Assembly (NCBI RefSeq): GCF_006170445.1
Contig: NZ_VCNA01000016.1
Coordinates: forward strand, 62,001 to 126,000
Direction: 5' to 3'
Origin: Brevibacillus dissolubilis
Lineage (GTDB): Bacteria > Bacillota > Bacilli > Brevibacillales > Brevibacillaceae
DNA: 64,000 nt
Shown: in pieces, positions 45,878-54,942 of the stretch
Position numbering within the stretch: position 1 is the first letter of the stretch
Layout of the letters: each line of letters starts with the position of its first letter
Made by a program: the position numbers and the translations under genes
The notes under the pieces: generated by a model
What the model saw: only the letters and a program-made list of their open reading frames with translations
Database searches by the model: none
What the model was told of the DNA's origin: nothing

Positions 45878-45917
45878 AAAAGCCCTGTGTCCACTCAAGG
45901 GAACACAGGGCTTTTTG
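45878..45917 (-). terminator. Terminator of the subtilase gene
   Basis: aagccctgtgt/acacagggctttt stem with TTTT on the minus strand. Confidence 0.93.
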
Positions 45918-45944
45918 GCTGTTCTATTGGTCCAAAGACCGTGA

Positions 45945-47384
45945 TTATTTCGCTGTCAGAGCGTTGTAGATGTTGGCTTCACCTGCACCGAACAGTGGGT
46001 CTTGGCCTACTTTACCGAAGTCAGATGCAGATTGACGGATCAAGGCTGCCACTTGAGCAGGAGAGTACTCAGGGTGTGCCGCTTTGATAACACCTGCGAT
46101 CCCTGCTACTTTAGGTGCTGCCATGGAAGTACCATGCATCAGAGCATAGCCTTTCAGGTTGGACGTCACATAAGGAGCCAGGTAGGTTGGGTAGGTAGAG
46201 AGTGCACGGTAGTGGAAATCACGTTTGTTGAGGTAGTTGCCTTTTGGATCTTGACGGTAGAGGCCGTCGTATACCGGACCGTTGTCTCCACCTGGAGCGG
46301 AGATATCGATTGGGTTACCGTAGTTAGAGTAGAAAGCGATGTTATCCGTAGACCATTGGTTGGTGGAAGACACCGTCAACACACCTGGGATCTGAGCCGG
46401 AACTACTCGGGATGGGCCTTTTACATAGACGCCATAGTTATCGAGCCAGTATTGCTGCATGTCATGGAGACTGCCGAGGTCTTTGGAATCGTTACCAGAG
46501 GATACGACTACGACCGCTCCTTTTTTGATCGCGTATTGGATCGCACGGTGGTAAGCGACGAGGCTTGCGGAGTCACCTTTCTCACCGAAGTTGTTAGCCA
46601 TCCAGCGCCAGCCGCCGATGGACATGTTGATGACTTCTACACCATCGTTAGCCGCAGCAACGATCGCGTCTGTGATCCAAGATTGTTGGGCACCGCCAGT
46701 CGCACCGAATACACGGTAAGCGCGGACAGTCAGCTCAGGACCTACGCCCAGAAGCTTACCATTGGCGGCAATAGAACCTGCTACGTGTGTACCGTGACCG
46801 TTGAAGTCCCATGCATCGGTTGTGCCTGGTACGAACGTTTTGGAACCTGCTTCGTCTGCGTTCGCTTTGAGGTCTGGGTGACCGAAGTCGATCCCGGAGT
46901 CGATGACCGCAACGACAGTATCATGGTTTCCTTTATTGATCTCGTAGGATTTGAAGTCGTTCGTGATGCGTTTTACGTCCCATTGGATGTCATGGTAGTT
47001 TTGGTTTGGATCATTCCAGTCAGGTTGCGGAATGTCTGTGACAGGTTGTCCATCCGCAGCTTGTGGTTCACCTTCGAGGTACATTTCCAGCTCTACATCA
47101 GCCGCCGCCACTTGTTGGTCACCGCGGATGGTGCTGAGGAATGCAGCATTGTCAGAAGTGACCGAAACGATCCCTACTTCTGGGATGGCACGCTCGACAT
47201 GACCACCAGCTTGTTCGATGGTTTCTTGATAGTTGGTTGGCAAGTCACCCTTGTATGCGATCAGATAGGATTTCTCGAGATTGTCAGAAGCGAGTGCACC
47301 ACTGGATACGCCGGCAAAAGCAGTTGCGATAACAGACAGAACGAGGGTAGAGCTGAGACCGATCAATTTGAATGATTTTTTCAT
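45945..47384 (-). CDS. Secreted S8 family serine protease (subtilase)
   Basis: The 479-residue protein has a signal peptide (residues 1-32, basic start then a long hydrophobic core ending near AGVSSGALA), a propeptide-like region (33-120), and a catalytic domain with Asp in AVIDSGIDFGHPDL near 161, His in HGTHVAGSIAANG near 196 and Ser in HGTSMAAPKVAG near 424. Asn and Gly of the oxyanion region are in SSGNDSKD. Probably an extracellular nutrient protease, though a processing role is possible. It has its own strong terminator. Confidence 0.95.
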   Translation of the reverse strand: MKKSFKLIGLSSTLVLSVIATAFAGVSSGALASDNLEKSYLIAYKGDLPTNYQETIEQAGGHVERAIPEVGIVSVTSDNAAFLSTIRGDQQVAAADVELEMYLEGEPQAADGQPVTDIPQPDWNDPNQNYHDIQWDVKRITNDFKSYEINKGNHDTVVAVIDSGIDFGHPDLKANADEAGSKTFVPGTTDAWDFNGHGTHVAGSIAANGKLLGVGPELTVRAYRVFGATGGAQQSWITDAIVAAANDGVEVINMSIGGWRWMANNFGEKGDSASLVAYHRAIQYAIKKGAVVVVSSGNDSKDLGSLHDMQQYWLDNYGVYVKGPSRVVPAQIPGVLTVSSTNQWSTDNIAFYSNYGNPIDISAPGGDNGPVYDGLYRQDPKGNYLNKRDFHYRALSTYPTYLAPYVTSNLKGYALMHGTSMAAPKVAGIAGVIKAAHPEYSPAQVAALIRQSASDFGKVGQDPLFGAGEANIYNALTAK

Positions 47385-47556
47385 TTGTACATACCTCCAC
47401 TTTTCACGTTTTATTTTAGGACAATTGAATTAGCATATTTTGATAACCCGTATACCTAATTGCTATATATATGTTTTATAATAATTTTTACATTTTGTAT
47501 AGTAGGAATTGTTCGATAATTTCGGATGTTTAACGACAAAAACTTTTTTCCAAGCG

Positions 47557-47595
47557 CAAAAAATGGTGCTTACCCTATGTCAGGCAAGCACCTTT
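47557..47595 (-). terminator. Terminator of the YtkA-like lipoprotein gene
   Basis: aaggtgcttgcc/ggtaagcacc stem followed by ATTTTTTGC on the minus strand. Confidence 0.85.
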
Positions 47596-47629
47596 TGGAT
47601 TTCAACATATTTTATTTTTTATGATTTTT

Positions 47630-48496
47630 TTAAGTTACGTTGACCACATAGGGCACGATGAATACGTTCCCCTGATGCTGAAACTGTCCCCAAATCTTAT
47701 ACAGACCGCTCGTTGGGAACGCTGTCATAAAGCTCGCTTTCGGGCCTGTCGATTTTTCGTCGGTAGGGTGGTTATGCAGATATTGCTCGGTGTCGCCGCT
47801 GATGATGACGACGTGACCTGCCGCTCCCAGATACGGCTCCAGATTGGTGATCGGCTGCTTCGTCTGGGCATCTTGGAACGAGAAGGTCAGCTCCACCTCT
47901 TCGCCTGCCTGAAGATCCTTGTTGAATTGCAGGGTGACTTCCTTGCCGTCGACGACTTTGGTCAGATTCTCATCTGGTGTGAGCGGGGTCGGCGCAGGTG
48001 CATCTCCTCCCACCGTCACCCAGACACTCTTGGACATCGCGGCTTGGCCTGTCGGGATAAAATCTGCGATCAGCTTGTAGTCCCCGCCCGCAGGAAAAGC
48101 AGTCGTTAATTCAAACTGCCCATCCTCTTTGTATGTAGGATGCAGATGGTCAAAATAAGACAAATCACTGCTGACCGCGATCAGATGCATCAAATATTCA
48201 TGATTGATGTCGAATTGCTGGATTGGTTGGCCTGCTTTGTCCTGAATCTGGACCTGGACGGTTGTCTTCTCCTGTGGCTGTGGGTTCGTTGGGGTGAAGG
48301 TCCAGGCTGCTTTCACTTGTGCGTTCTGTTCACCGTTTGGATGCTGGTGGTCGGTGTGTCCATCTGCCGCTGGAGCAGGTTGATTTTGCTGGTGTCCGGC
48401 ATGTGGATTGGCTTGATTCTGGTCTGAGTTGCCGCATGCTGTACTTGTGAGCAGGAGCACCGCCGCCATCATGAGGGGAATCGGGTGTGCTTTCAT
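47630..48496 (-). CDS. His-rich lipoprotein with YtkA-like domain
   Basis: The 288-residue protein has a lipoprotein signal (lipobox LTSTAC, Cys near residue 21) and then a His-rich linker (HAGHQQ, HTDHQHPNG). A first beta-rich domain follows (about 65-160, HEYLMHLIAVSSDLSYFDHLHP) and a second one with HVVIISGDTEQYLHNHPT. The domain repeats and clustered His/Met resemble YtkA/CopC-type copper-binding surface proteins. Metal binding is inference. Confidence 0.78.
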   Translation of the reverse strand: MKAHPIPLMMAAVLLLTSTACGNSDQNQANPHAGHQQNQPAPAADGHTDHQHPNGEQNAQVKAAWTFTPTNPQPQEKTTVQVQIQDKAGQPIQQFDINHEYLMHLIAVSSDLSYFDHLHPTYKEDGQFELTTAFPAGGDYKLIADFIPTGQAAMSKSVWVTVGGDAPAPTPLTPDENLTKVVDGKEVTLQFNKDLQAGEEVELTFSFQDAQTKQPITNLEPYLGAAGHVVIISGDTEQYLHNHPTDEKSTGPKASFMTAFPTSGLYKIWGQFQHQGNVFIVPYVVNVT

Positions 48497-48560
48497 CGTT
48501 GGAAAAGGCTCCTTTCACCTGTTTCCCCCCATTATACCGATACCCCGTACGCTACTCAAA

Positions 48561-49676
48561 TCAGTCAGCCAGCAGGTTCTCCGGGTTGAGCCCAAGCAGG
48601 GACTCATGCACGAATCTTCCGTCTTTTCGGATCAGGACATCATCGAACCAGATCTCGCCGCCGCCATACTCGGGCCGCTGGATGTTGATCAGATCCCAGT
48701 GGACAGCACTGCGGTTGCCGTTATCCGCTACCATGTAAGCTTGACCCGGTGTGAAGTGGAAGCTCCCTGCGATTTTTTCATCGAACAGGATGTCGTTCAT
48801 CGGGTGCAGGATCAACGGGTGGATGCCGATGGCGAATTCTCCGATATACCGTGCTCCCTCATCTGTATCGAAAATCTCGTTGAGACGTGCGGTGTTGTTA
48901 GAGGTGGCCTCGACGATCTTTCCGTGTTCAAAACGAAGCTGGATATTCTCGAAGTTCGTCCCCTGATACGTACTCGGCGTATTGTACGTGATCACCCCGT
49001 TGACGGAGTCGCGTACAGGAGCCGTGTAGACCTCACCGTCTGGCATGTTACGTCGGCCGACCGCGAACGCCTTGCCGATGTCTTTGATCGAAAACTGCAG
49101 GTCGGTACCAGGCCCCGTGATTCGCACCCGGTCTGTCTGCTGCATCAGCTCATGCAACGGAATGCTGGCTTGATACATCTTGGCATAATCAATCGAACAC
49201 ACCCCGAAGTAAAAATCTTCGAACGCCTCCAGCGACATATTCGCTTTCTGTGCCAGTGCCCATGTCGGGTAATTGATCAGACAGCCTTTGCTGATATTAT
49301 CAACGTGCCGAAAGATTTCACGCATCACTTTGCCATACACCTGCCGTCTCTCTACTGGCACATCAGACAGCTCAGTATCATTGATCACCCCGTTGATCGC
49401 AAGAAACGCGTCTGCCTTTGTGAACATCGGCTCCTCGATTTCTTTCAACCGGCTGGCATACTCTTCGGTCATCCCCATGAACAGCTCCCGTTGCAGGCTG
49501 GGATGAATGATCCGATAGAACGGATAAGCTCCCTTGGCCTGCGCCTGTCTCATCACTTCTTTGGCAAGGGGCAGCCCTTCCCCACGCACCTCGATATAAA
49601 GCGTCTCTCCCTTTTGCAGGTCGAGTGAATAGGTAATCAAATTATCTGCGATTTTTGCCAGTCGTGGATCTTGCAT
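48561..49676 (-). CDS. M29 family aminopeptidase (AmpS/AmpII type)
   Basis: The 371-residue protein contains the M29 core: an N-terminal Rossmann-like half, then LRFEHGKIVEATSNN and YIGEFAIGIHP (metal-ligand Glu) and the C-terminal SAVHWDLINIQRPEYGGGEIWFDD (His, Asp). It releases N-terminal amino acids from peptides using two metal ions. I start at ATG 49676 (MQDPRLAKIADNL), 9 bp after GGAGG. Confidence 0.94.
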   Translation of the reverse strand: MQDPRLAKIADNLITYSLDLQKGETLYIEVRGEGLPLAKEVMRQAQAKGAYPFYRIIHPSLQRELFMGMTEEYASRLKEIEEPMFTKADAFLAINGVINDTELSDVPVERRQVYGKVMREIFRHVDNISKGCLINYPTWALAQKANMSLEAFEDFYFGVCSIDYAKMYQASIPLHELMQQTDRVRITGPGTDLQFSIKDIGKAFAVGRRNMPDGEVYTAPVRDSVNGVITYNTPSTYQGTNFENIQLRFEHGKIVEATSNNTARLNEIFDTDEGARYIGEFAIGIHPLILHPMNDILFDEKIAGSFHFTPGQAYMVADNGNRSAVHWDLINIQRPEYGGGEIWFDDVLIRKDGRFVHESLLGLNPENLLAD

Positions 49677-49707
49677 GATGATCAACCTCCCTTTTCTCCC
49701 CAGTATA

Positions 49708-49751
49708 CAAAAAAAGGTTCCACCCTTGTCGAGAGGGGAACCTTTTTTTCA
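49708..49751 (-). terminator. Terminator of trxB
   Basis: aaaaaaaggttcc/ggaacctttttttt-type stem, T tract on the minus strand, between trxB and the M29 gene. Confidence 0.93.
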
Positions 49752-49770
49752 AAAACTTGTCGGTCACACG

Positions 49771-50724
49771 CTACTTATTCAGCGTCTGACTCCAGTCATG
49801 CACCGCGCTGCCTTCCAAGTACCGTTCGCAATCCAGTGCGGCCATACATCCCGAACCCGCAGCAGTGATAGCTTGGCGGTACTTGTTGTCTTGCACGTCA
49901 CCGCAGGCAAAAACGCCTTCCACATTGGTCTCTGACGTGCCTGGCTTTACCTTGATATAGCCGATCTCATCTGTTTCGATCTGACCACCGAGAAAAGCCG
50001 TGTTCGGACGATGGCCGATCGCGATGAAGATCCCGTCCGTCTCCAATACTTCTTCCTGACCCGTCTCATTGTTCTTCACTTTCAGCCCGGTCACACCGTT
50101 CTCACCAGCCACCACTTCTATCGGGGTATTATTGAGACTCCAGGTCACTTTCGGATTCTCACGGGCACGATCCTGCATGATTTTGGAGGCACGCAGCTCT
50201 TCACGGCGATGCACGAGCCGCACTTCGGAAGCGAACTTGGTCAAGAAATTCGCCTCTTCCATCGCAGAGTCACCGCCGCCGACCACGATAATCTTTTTAC
50301 CGCGGAAAAAGAAGCCGTCACACGTCGCGCAGGTACTCACCCCGCGTCCGATATTTTCCCGCTCATTCGGAATCTCTAGCATCTTAGCTGAGGCCCCGGT
50401 GGAGATGATCAACGCTTGGGTCTGGATCTCACCTTTTCCTTCTACTTTGAGTGTAAAAGGACGCTTCGACAGATCCACCTCTGTCACCCACCCGCGTTCA
50501 AAAGTCGCACCGAACCGCTCCGCCTGTTTGCGCATATTCTCCATCAGTTCAGGGCCCATGATACCGTCAGGAAAGCCGGGGAAGTTCTCCACCTCTGTCG
50601 TCAGCGTCAGCTGCCCGCCAGGCTGATCCCCTTCGATCACCAATGGATTCATATTCGCACGAGCCAAGTATATAGCCGCCGTCAAGCCAGACGGTCCTGT
50701 TCCCAACACAACAACCTTGTGCAT
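49771..50724 (-). CDS. trxB: Thioredoxin reductase
   Basis: The 317-residue flavoenzyme has the FAD site VVVLGTGPSGLTAAIYLARA, the redox CATC motif in STCATCDGFFFRGKK near residue 136, the NADPH-binding VVGGGDSAMEEANFL near 153 and GVFACGDVQDNKYRQ near 280. It reduces thioredoxin with NADPH. The start is ATG 50724 behind GGGAGGGAG; the longer frame to 50763 is not needed. Confidence 0.97.
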   Translation of the reverse strand: MHKVVVLGTGPSGLTAAIYLARANMNPLVIEGDQPGGQLTLTTEVENFPGFPDGIMGPELMENMRKQAERFGATFERGWVTEVDLSKRPFTLKVEGKGEIQTQALIISTGASAKMLEIPNERENIGRGVSTCATCDGFFFRGKKIIVVGGGDSAMEEANFLTKFASEVRLVHRREELRASKIMQDRARENPKVTWSLNNTPIEVVAGENGVTGLKVKNNETGQEEVLETDGIFIAIGHRPNTAFLGGQIETDEIGYIKVKPGTSETNVEGVFACGDVQDNKYRQAITAAGSGCMAALDCERYLEGSAVHDWSQTLNK

Positions 50725-50892
50725 GAAACTCCCTCCCGTAAATACAGTCATCTGTATCATCATGGCTTTTTTTGCGCTGTTTTATGATGGGTTTTCTCTA
50801 TTTTATTGATTATATTCATGTTATGTTCGTCAGCATGCCAGATAAAGATCACCTTACATTAAAATGGGGATACTAAGAAAGAAGGTATTGTC

Positions 50893-51465
50893 TTGAGAAA
50901 AATTGGTGTATTTCTAACAGTATTCGCAACACTAGGAGTTATGTATTATTTTACTGACCTTAATTTAACCAAACACTATAGCCCAAAAGTACATATGACA
51001 ATTTATGAAAAAGAATCAGACCTGAGGAAATTCTCCACTTTGGTCGTTACAGGAACACCAATCAAGTCAGAGCCCAAAATTATCTATGACCAAGATGGTT
51101 ACCTTGAAACAGCTGACCAAAAGACACAATTCCAAGTCGATCAGGTTATTAAAGATGATACTAAATCAATTAAAAAAGGAGATATTATCCCTGTATACGA
51201 GCCAGTCGCTACAATTGATAATAATGGCGTAATTCCAGGGAAAATGGTCCGTTCAATTGCCGGTTATACCCAAATGGATCCCACTAAAAAATATCGGATT
51301 TACCTTACTCCCGGTTACGATCCTGAACCCATTTGGATTATTGAAAGTGCCGCTTATGGAAAATTCAACGTAGATGGAAAAGACGCTCAAGAGGATAAAT
51401 ATATTGAAGATACTGGTTTATATCAAAATGTGAAGAAGGAGGTTATGAAACAATCAACGAACTAG
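50893..51465 (+). CDS. Unknown exported or membrane-anchored protein
   Basis: A 190-residue protein starting at TTG (AGAAGG 7 bp upstream): a basic MRKIG start, one hydrophobic segment (residues 4-23), then a soluble part rich in Lys, Asp and Thr (LVVTGTPIKSEPK, KGDIIPVYEPVA, YRIYLTPGYDPEPIWI). No Cys lipobox. Base composition is clearly more AT-rich than its neighbours, suggesting recent acquisition. Not assigned to a family. Confidence 0.75.
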   Translation: MRKIGVFLTVFATLGVMYYFTDLNLTKHYSPKVHMTIYEKESDLRKFSTLVVTGTPIKSEPKIIYDQDGYLETADQKTQFQVDQVIKDDTKSIKKGDIIPVYEPVATIDNNGVIPGKMVRSIAGYTQMDPTKKYRIYLTPGYDPEPIWIIESAAYGKFNVDGKDAQEDKYIEDTGLYQNVKKEVMKQSTN

Positions 51466-51503
51466 AACAAAAAATTTTTCAATGTCTATCTGATGAAAAT
51501 AGA

Positions 51504-51549
51504 AAAAAAGAACTCAGAGAGCTGTCTCAAGCCCTTTGAGTTCTTTTTT
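51504..51549. terminator. Bidirectional terminator
   Basis: aaaaaagaactca/tgagttctttttt inverted repeat between the convergent unknown gene (plus) and aceA (minus). Confidence 0.9.
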
Positions 51550-51557
51550 GCCTGTTC

Positions 51558-52841
51558 TTAGTGCTGCTCAGTAAACTGCTCTTCCTCAGTAGACCCTGTC
51601 AGCGCTGTCGTCGAAGATTTACCGCCAGCGATAGCCTGTGCTACCTCGTCGAAGTAACCTGTACCTACCTCACGTTGGTGACGGGTCGCGGTATAGCCGT
51701 GAACCTCGCTGCCAAACTCAGCCTGCTGCAGTTCGGAGTAAGCCGCCATGCCACGATCTTTGTAGCCTCGTGCCAGCTCGAACATGCTGTGGTTGAGGGC
51801 ATGGAAGCCAGCCAAGGTGACGAATTGGAACTTGTAACCCATTTTGCCCAGCTCATCCTGGAATTTGGCGATGGTCTCATCATCCAGCTTCTTTTTCCAG
51901 TTGAAGGACGGGGAGCAGTTGTACGCCAGCAGTTTGCCTGGGAACTTCTCATGGATCGCTTCGGCAAAACGCTTCGCTTCCTCGATGTTCGGCTCAGAAG
52001 TCTCGCACCAGATCAGGTCAGCGTATGGTGCATAAGCCAGACCGCGTGCAATCGCTGCGTCGAGACCGCCTTTGATGCGGAAGAAGCCCTCATCTGTTCT
52101 CTCACCTGTAACAAACTCGCGGTCACGCTGGTCGACGTCGCTGGTGAGCAGGAATGCCCCGTTGGCATCGGTACGCGCTACGATGATGGTCGGCACACCC
52201 ATGACATCAGCAGCAAGGCGGGCTGCCACGAGGTTACGGATAGCCGCTTGGGTCGGGATCAATACTTTACCGCCCATGTGACCGCATTTTTTCTCAGAAG
52301 CAAGCTGATCCTCGAAGTGTACACCAGCAGCGCCTGCTTCGATCATGCCTTTCATCAGTTCAAATACGTTGAGTGGGCCACCGAAGCCAGCCTCTGCGTC
52401 CGCCACGATCGGCACGAACCAGTCGAGATCGGATTTGCCTTCGGAGTGGGTGATCTGGTCAGCGCGTTGGAGTGCCTGATTGATACGTTTGACGACCATC
52501 GGCACGCTGTTGGCTGGATAGAGAGACTGGTCAGGGTACATCTGCCCAGCGAGGTTCGCGTCCGCAGCTACCTGCCAGCCACTCAGATAGATCGCTTGCA
52601 GACCTGCTTTGACCTGTTGCATCGCTTGGTTCCCGGTAAGTGCTCCGAGTGCCTTGATATGCGGCTCGGTATGAAGCGACTTCCAGAGACGCTCAGCACC
52701 ACGGCGGGCCAGCGTATATTCGATCTGCAGAGATCCGCGCAGGCGGATGACATCCTCCGCAGTGTACGGGCGTTCAATCCCTTTAAAACGTTCTGATTTC
52801 CATTGTTCCTCTAATTGGCGAGCTTGTTCTTGCAATGTCAT
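51558..52841 (-). CDS. aceA: Isocitrate lyase
   Basis: The 427-residue enzyme splits isocitrate to glyoxylate and succinate. Motifs: the catalytic KKCGHMGGK near residue 185, [15 protein letters not shown] near 142 and [12 protein letters not shown] near 318. The start is ATG 52841 ([14 protein letters not shown]), with AAGGAGTGG upstream. It is 43 bp after aceB, forming the glyoxylate-shunt operon aceBA. Confidence 0.98.
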   Translation of the reverse strand: MTLQEQARQLEEQWKSERFKGIERPYTAEDVIRLRGSLQIEYTLARRGAERLWKSLHTEPHIKALGALTGNQAMQQVKAGLQAIYLSGWQVAADANLAGQMYPDQSLYPANSVPMVVKRINQALQRADQITHSEGKSDLDWFVPIVADAEAGFGGPLNVFELMKGMIEAGAAGVHFEDQLASEKKCGHMGGKVLIPTQAAIRNLVAARLAADVMGVPTIIVARTDANGAFLLTSDVDQRDREFVTGERTDEGFFRIKGGLDAAIARGLAYAPYADLIWCETSEPNIEEAKRFAEAIHEKFPGKLLAYNCSPSFNWKKKLDDETIAKFQDELGKMGYKFQFVTLAGFHALNHSMFELARGYKDRGMAAYSELQQAEFGSEVHGYTATRHQREVGTGYFDEVAQAIAGGKSSTTALTGSTEEEQFTEQH

Positions 52842-52884
52842 GTGTTCTCCACTCCTTGGATTTTGGTTTTTTGGGTCAAAAAGT

Positions 52885-54492
52885 TTAGCTGAGATATTCA
52901 TAACCTGGGATGGTCAGGAATTCGATGAAGTCGTCGTTGCGTACAGTTTCCATGAACAGCTCTGTCGCCAGTGGGAATTGCCCGCCAAGGTAAGCTTCCT
53001 CACCCAAGCTTTGTTTGATTTTGTCTAATTCCTCTGTGACCAGTTGTTCGACCAGTTCCAGTGTTACTTTTTGTCCGTCTTGCAGGACGCCTTTCGGATG
53101 GCGTACCCATTGCCATACCTGTGCGCGGGAGATTTCGGCGGTGGCCGCGTCTTCCATCAGGTTGAAGATCGGCACGGCTCCATAGCCTCTCAACCACGCT
53201 TCGATGTATTGAATGCCAACACTTATGTTTGTGCGCAAGCCCGTCTCGGTGATTGAACCTTCTGGCACCGCGATCAGCTCAGCAGCCGTGACCTGCACAT
53301 CTTCACGCTGACGGTGTACTTGATTGGGGGTCGTCATGATCTCATCAAACACCTGCATCGCCACCGGAACCAATGCTGGGTGGGCTACCCATGTGCCATC
53401 GTGACCGTCACGTGCTTCCCGCTCTTTGTCAGCGCGGACTTTTTGCATCGCTTCTTCGTTGGCTTGGGGGTTGTTGCGTACTGGAATCTGTGCAGCCATC
53501 CCGCCCATCGCATGTGCGCCACGGCGGTGACAGGTCTTGATCGTATGAAGCGTATAGGAACGCATGAACGGTACGGTCATCGTGACCAGTGCCCGGTCAG
53601 GCAGGATCACATCAGGCTTCTTACAGAACTTTTTCATATAGCTGAAAATATAGTCCCAGCGTCCACAATTCAGTCCCGCACTGTGTTCGCGAAGTTCATA
53701 TAAGATTTCATCCAGTTCAAAGGTTGCGAGAATGGTTTCAACGAGGACGGTCGCTTTGATCGTTCCTTCGGGGATGCCGAGTTCTTGTTGGGCGAAGCAG
53801 AAGACATCGTTCCAGAGCCGTGCTTCGAGATGGCTCTCCATCTTCGGCAGATAAAAGTAGGGGCCGGAGCCTTTGGCGAGGAGTGTTTTGGCGTTGTGAT
53901 AGAAGTAGAGTCCGAAGTCGAAAAGGCTCGCGGAGATCGGTTTGCCGTCAATTAAGACGTGTTTTTCGAGAAGGTGCCAGCCGCGTGGGCGGACGAGCAG
54001 GGTAGCGATCTGCTCATTGAGCTTGTAGGCTTTGCCTTCCGGGCTGATATAGTCGATCGTGCGGTTGATCGCATCGCGCAGGTTGAGTTGACCGTTGATC
54101 GTATTCTCCCAAGTCGGCGAGTTGGCGTCTTCGAAGTCAGCCATAAAAGCCTTCGCTCCCGAGTTAAACGCATTGATCACCATCTTACGGTCACCCGCAG
54201 GTCCCGTAATCTCAACGCGGCGGTCTTGCAGATCAGCAGGCACGGGTGCTACCGTCCACTCGCTGTTCCGGATCTGTGCCGTTTCTTTGAGAAAATCGGG
54301 AAGTATCCCCTGGTTGAGCTCCTTCTGCCGCTCGATCCGCCGCTGTAACAGCTCTTCCCGGGTTGAGCCAAACGTCCGCACCAGCTTGGTGATGAAGCCG
54401 ATTGCTTCCGGAGTCAAAATCTCGGCAAAGGGAGGGGTGATCTCTGCTGTAATCTGTACACCTGCTGGATAACGATTGATTTCTGTCGTCAT
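52885..54492 (-). CDS. aceB: Malate synthase A
   Basis: The 535-residue enzyme condenses glyoxylate with acetyl-CoA. It shows [15 protein letters not shown] near residue 134, the [16 protein letters not shown] segment near 168, and a C-terminal region with [11 protein letters not shown]. Length is that of the A isoform. It is the first gene of aceBA, behind a pair of direct repeats that may be an operator. Confidence 0.98.
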   Translation of the reverse strand: MTTEINRYPAGVQITAEITPPFAEILTPEAIGFITKLVRTFGSTREELLQRRIERQKELNQGILPDFLKETAQIRNSEWTVAPVPADLQDRRVEITGPAGDRKMVINAFNSGAKAFMADFEDANSPTWENTINGQLNLRDAINRTIDYISPEGKAYKLNEQIATLLVRPRGWHLLEKHVLIDGKPISASLFDFGLYFYHNAKTLLAKGSGPYFYLPKMESHLEARLWNDVFCFAQQELGIPEGTIKATVLVETILATFELDEILYELREHSAGLNCGRWDYIFSYMKKFCKKPDVILPDRALVTMTVPFMRSYTLHTIKTCHRRGAHAMGGMAAQIPVRNNPQANEEAMQKVRADKEREARDGHDGTWVAHPALVPVAMQVFDEIMTTPNQVHRQREDVQVTAAELIAVPEGSITETGLRTNISVGIQYIEAWLRGYGAVPIFNLMEDAATAEISRAQVWQWVRHPKGVLQDGQKVTLELVEQLVTEELDKIKQSLGEEAYLGGQFPLATELFMETVRNDDFIEFLTIPGYEYLS

Positions 54493-54522
54493 TGTCAGGT
54501 AGGCCCCCTTTCAAGGCAAGGT

Positions 54523-54567
54523 TATTATACTACAGATATATTTTATGTTTTGTATTATAGTACAGAT
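54523..54567. promoter_or_regulatory. Direct repeats upstream of aceB
   Basis: tattatactacagat (54523-54537) and tattatagtacagat (54553-54567) are 15-bp repeats with one mismatch at a 30-bp (three helical turns) period. The second is extended to the palindrome TGTA-TTATAG-TACA. Such a layout suits a repressor binding cooperatively at the aceBA promoter; the regulator is unknown. Confidence 0.55.
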
Positions 54568-54589
54568 TAGTCAAAAAAAATCGGCTTGC

Positions 54590-54739
54590 TTAGTCGAGCA
54601 ATCCAGAACCAGCACATCCGTGGCAGCTGATCGCACCGTCACCATGGCAACGATGGCACTCTCCGCCATCATGATGACCTTTCCCACTGCAATGACCACA
54701 ATCTGTTTCACCGTTTCCGTTGCATTTGTAACAATCCAT
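54590..54739 (-). CDS. 49-residue protein made of four CxxCxGxG zinc-finger repeats
   Basis: The product starts MDCYKCNGNGETDCGHCSGK and continues with CHRCHGDG and CHGCAGSG, i.e. four complete CxxCxGxG motifs with spacings near those of the DnaJ/Hsp40 cysteine-rich domain, ending GLLD. Nothing else is present: no J domain, no substrate domain. AAGGAGG at good distance precedes the ATG. A T-run (TTTTTTTT) follows shortly after the stop. It likely binds two zinc ions. Single-domain relatives include anti-TRAP-like proteins, but the role here is unknown. Confidence 0.82.
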   Translation of the reverse strand: MDCYKCNGNGETDCGHCSGKGHHDGGECHRCHGDGAISCHGCAGSGLLD

Positions 54740-54871
54740 TTGAAAATGCCTCCTTCTTTCTTGTTTGTTTTACTGTATTATAACAAGTTGCTTTGTTAGT
54801 AGTTATTCTATAACAATCTACCTCATCTTGCAACAACATTTTCCAAAATCTTTTGCCCATTTTGCGTAAAA

Positions 54872-54906
54872 CAAAAGCGGCTCTAGGGAAAATCCCTTGA
54901 GCCGCC
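54872..54906 (-). terminator. Terminator of serS
   Basis: gcggctcaaggg/ccctagagccgc stem followed by TTTTGTTTTA on the minus strand. Confidence 0.93.
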
Positions 54907-54942
54907 TGCATTCTTATGATTCAAAACTGTTATGATACAGCT

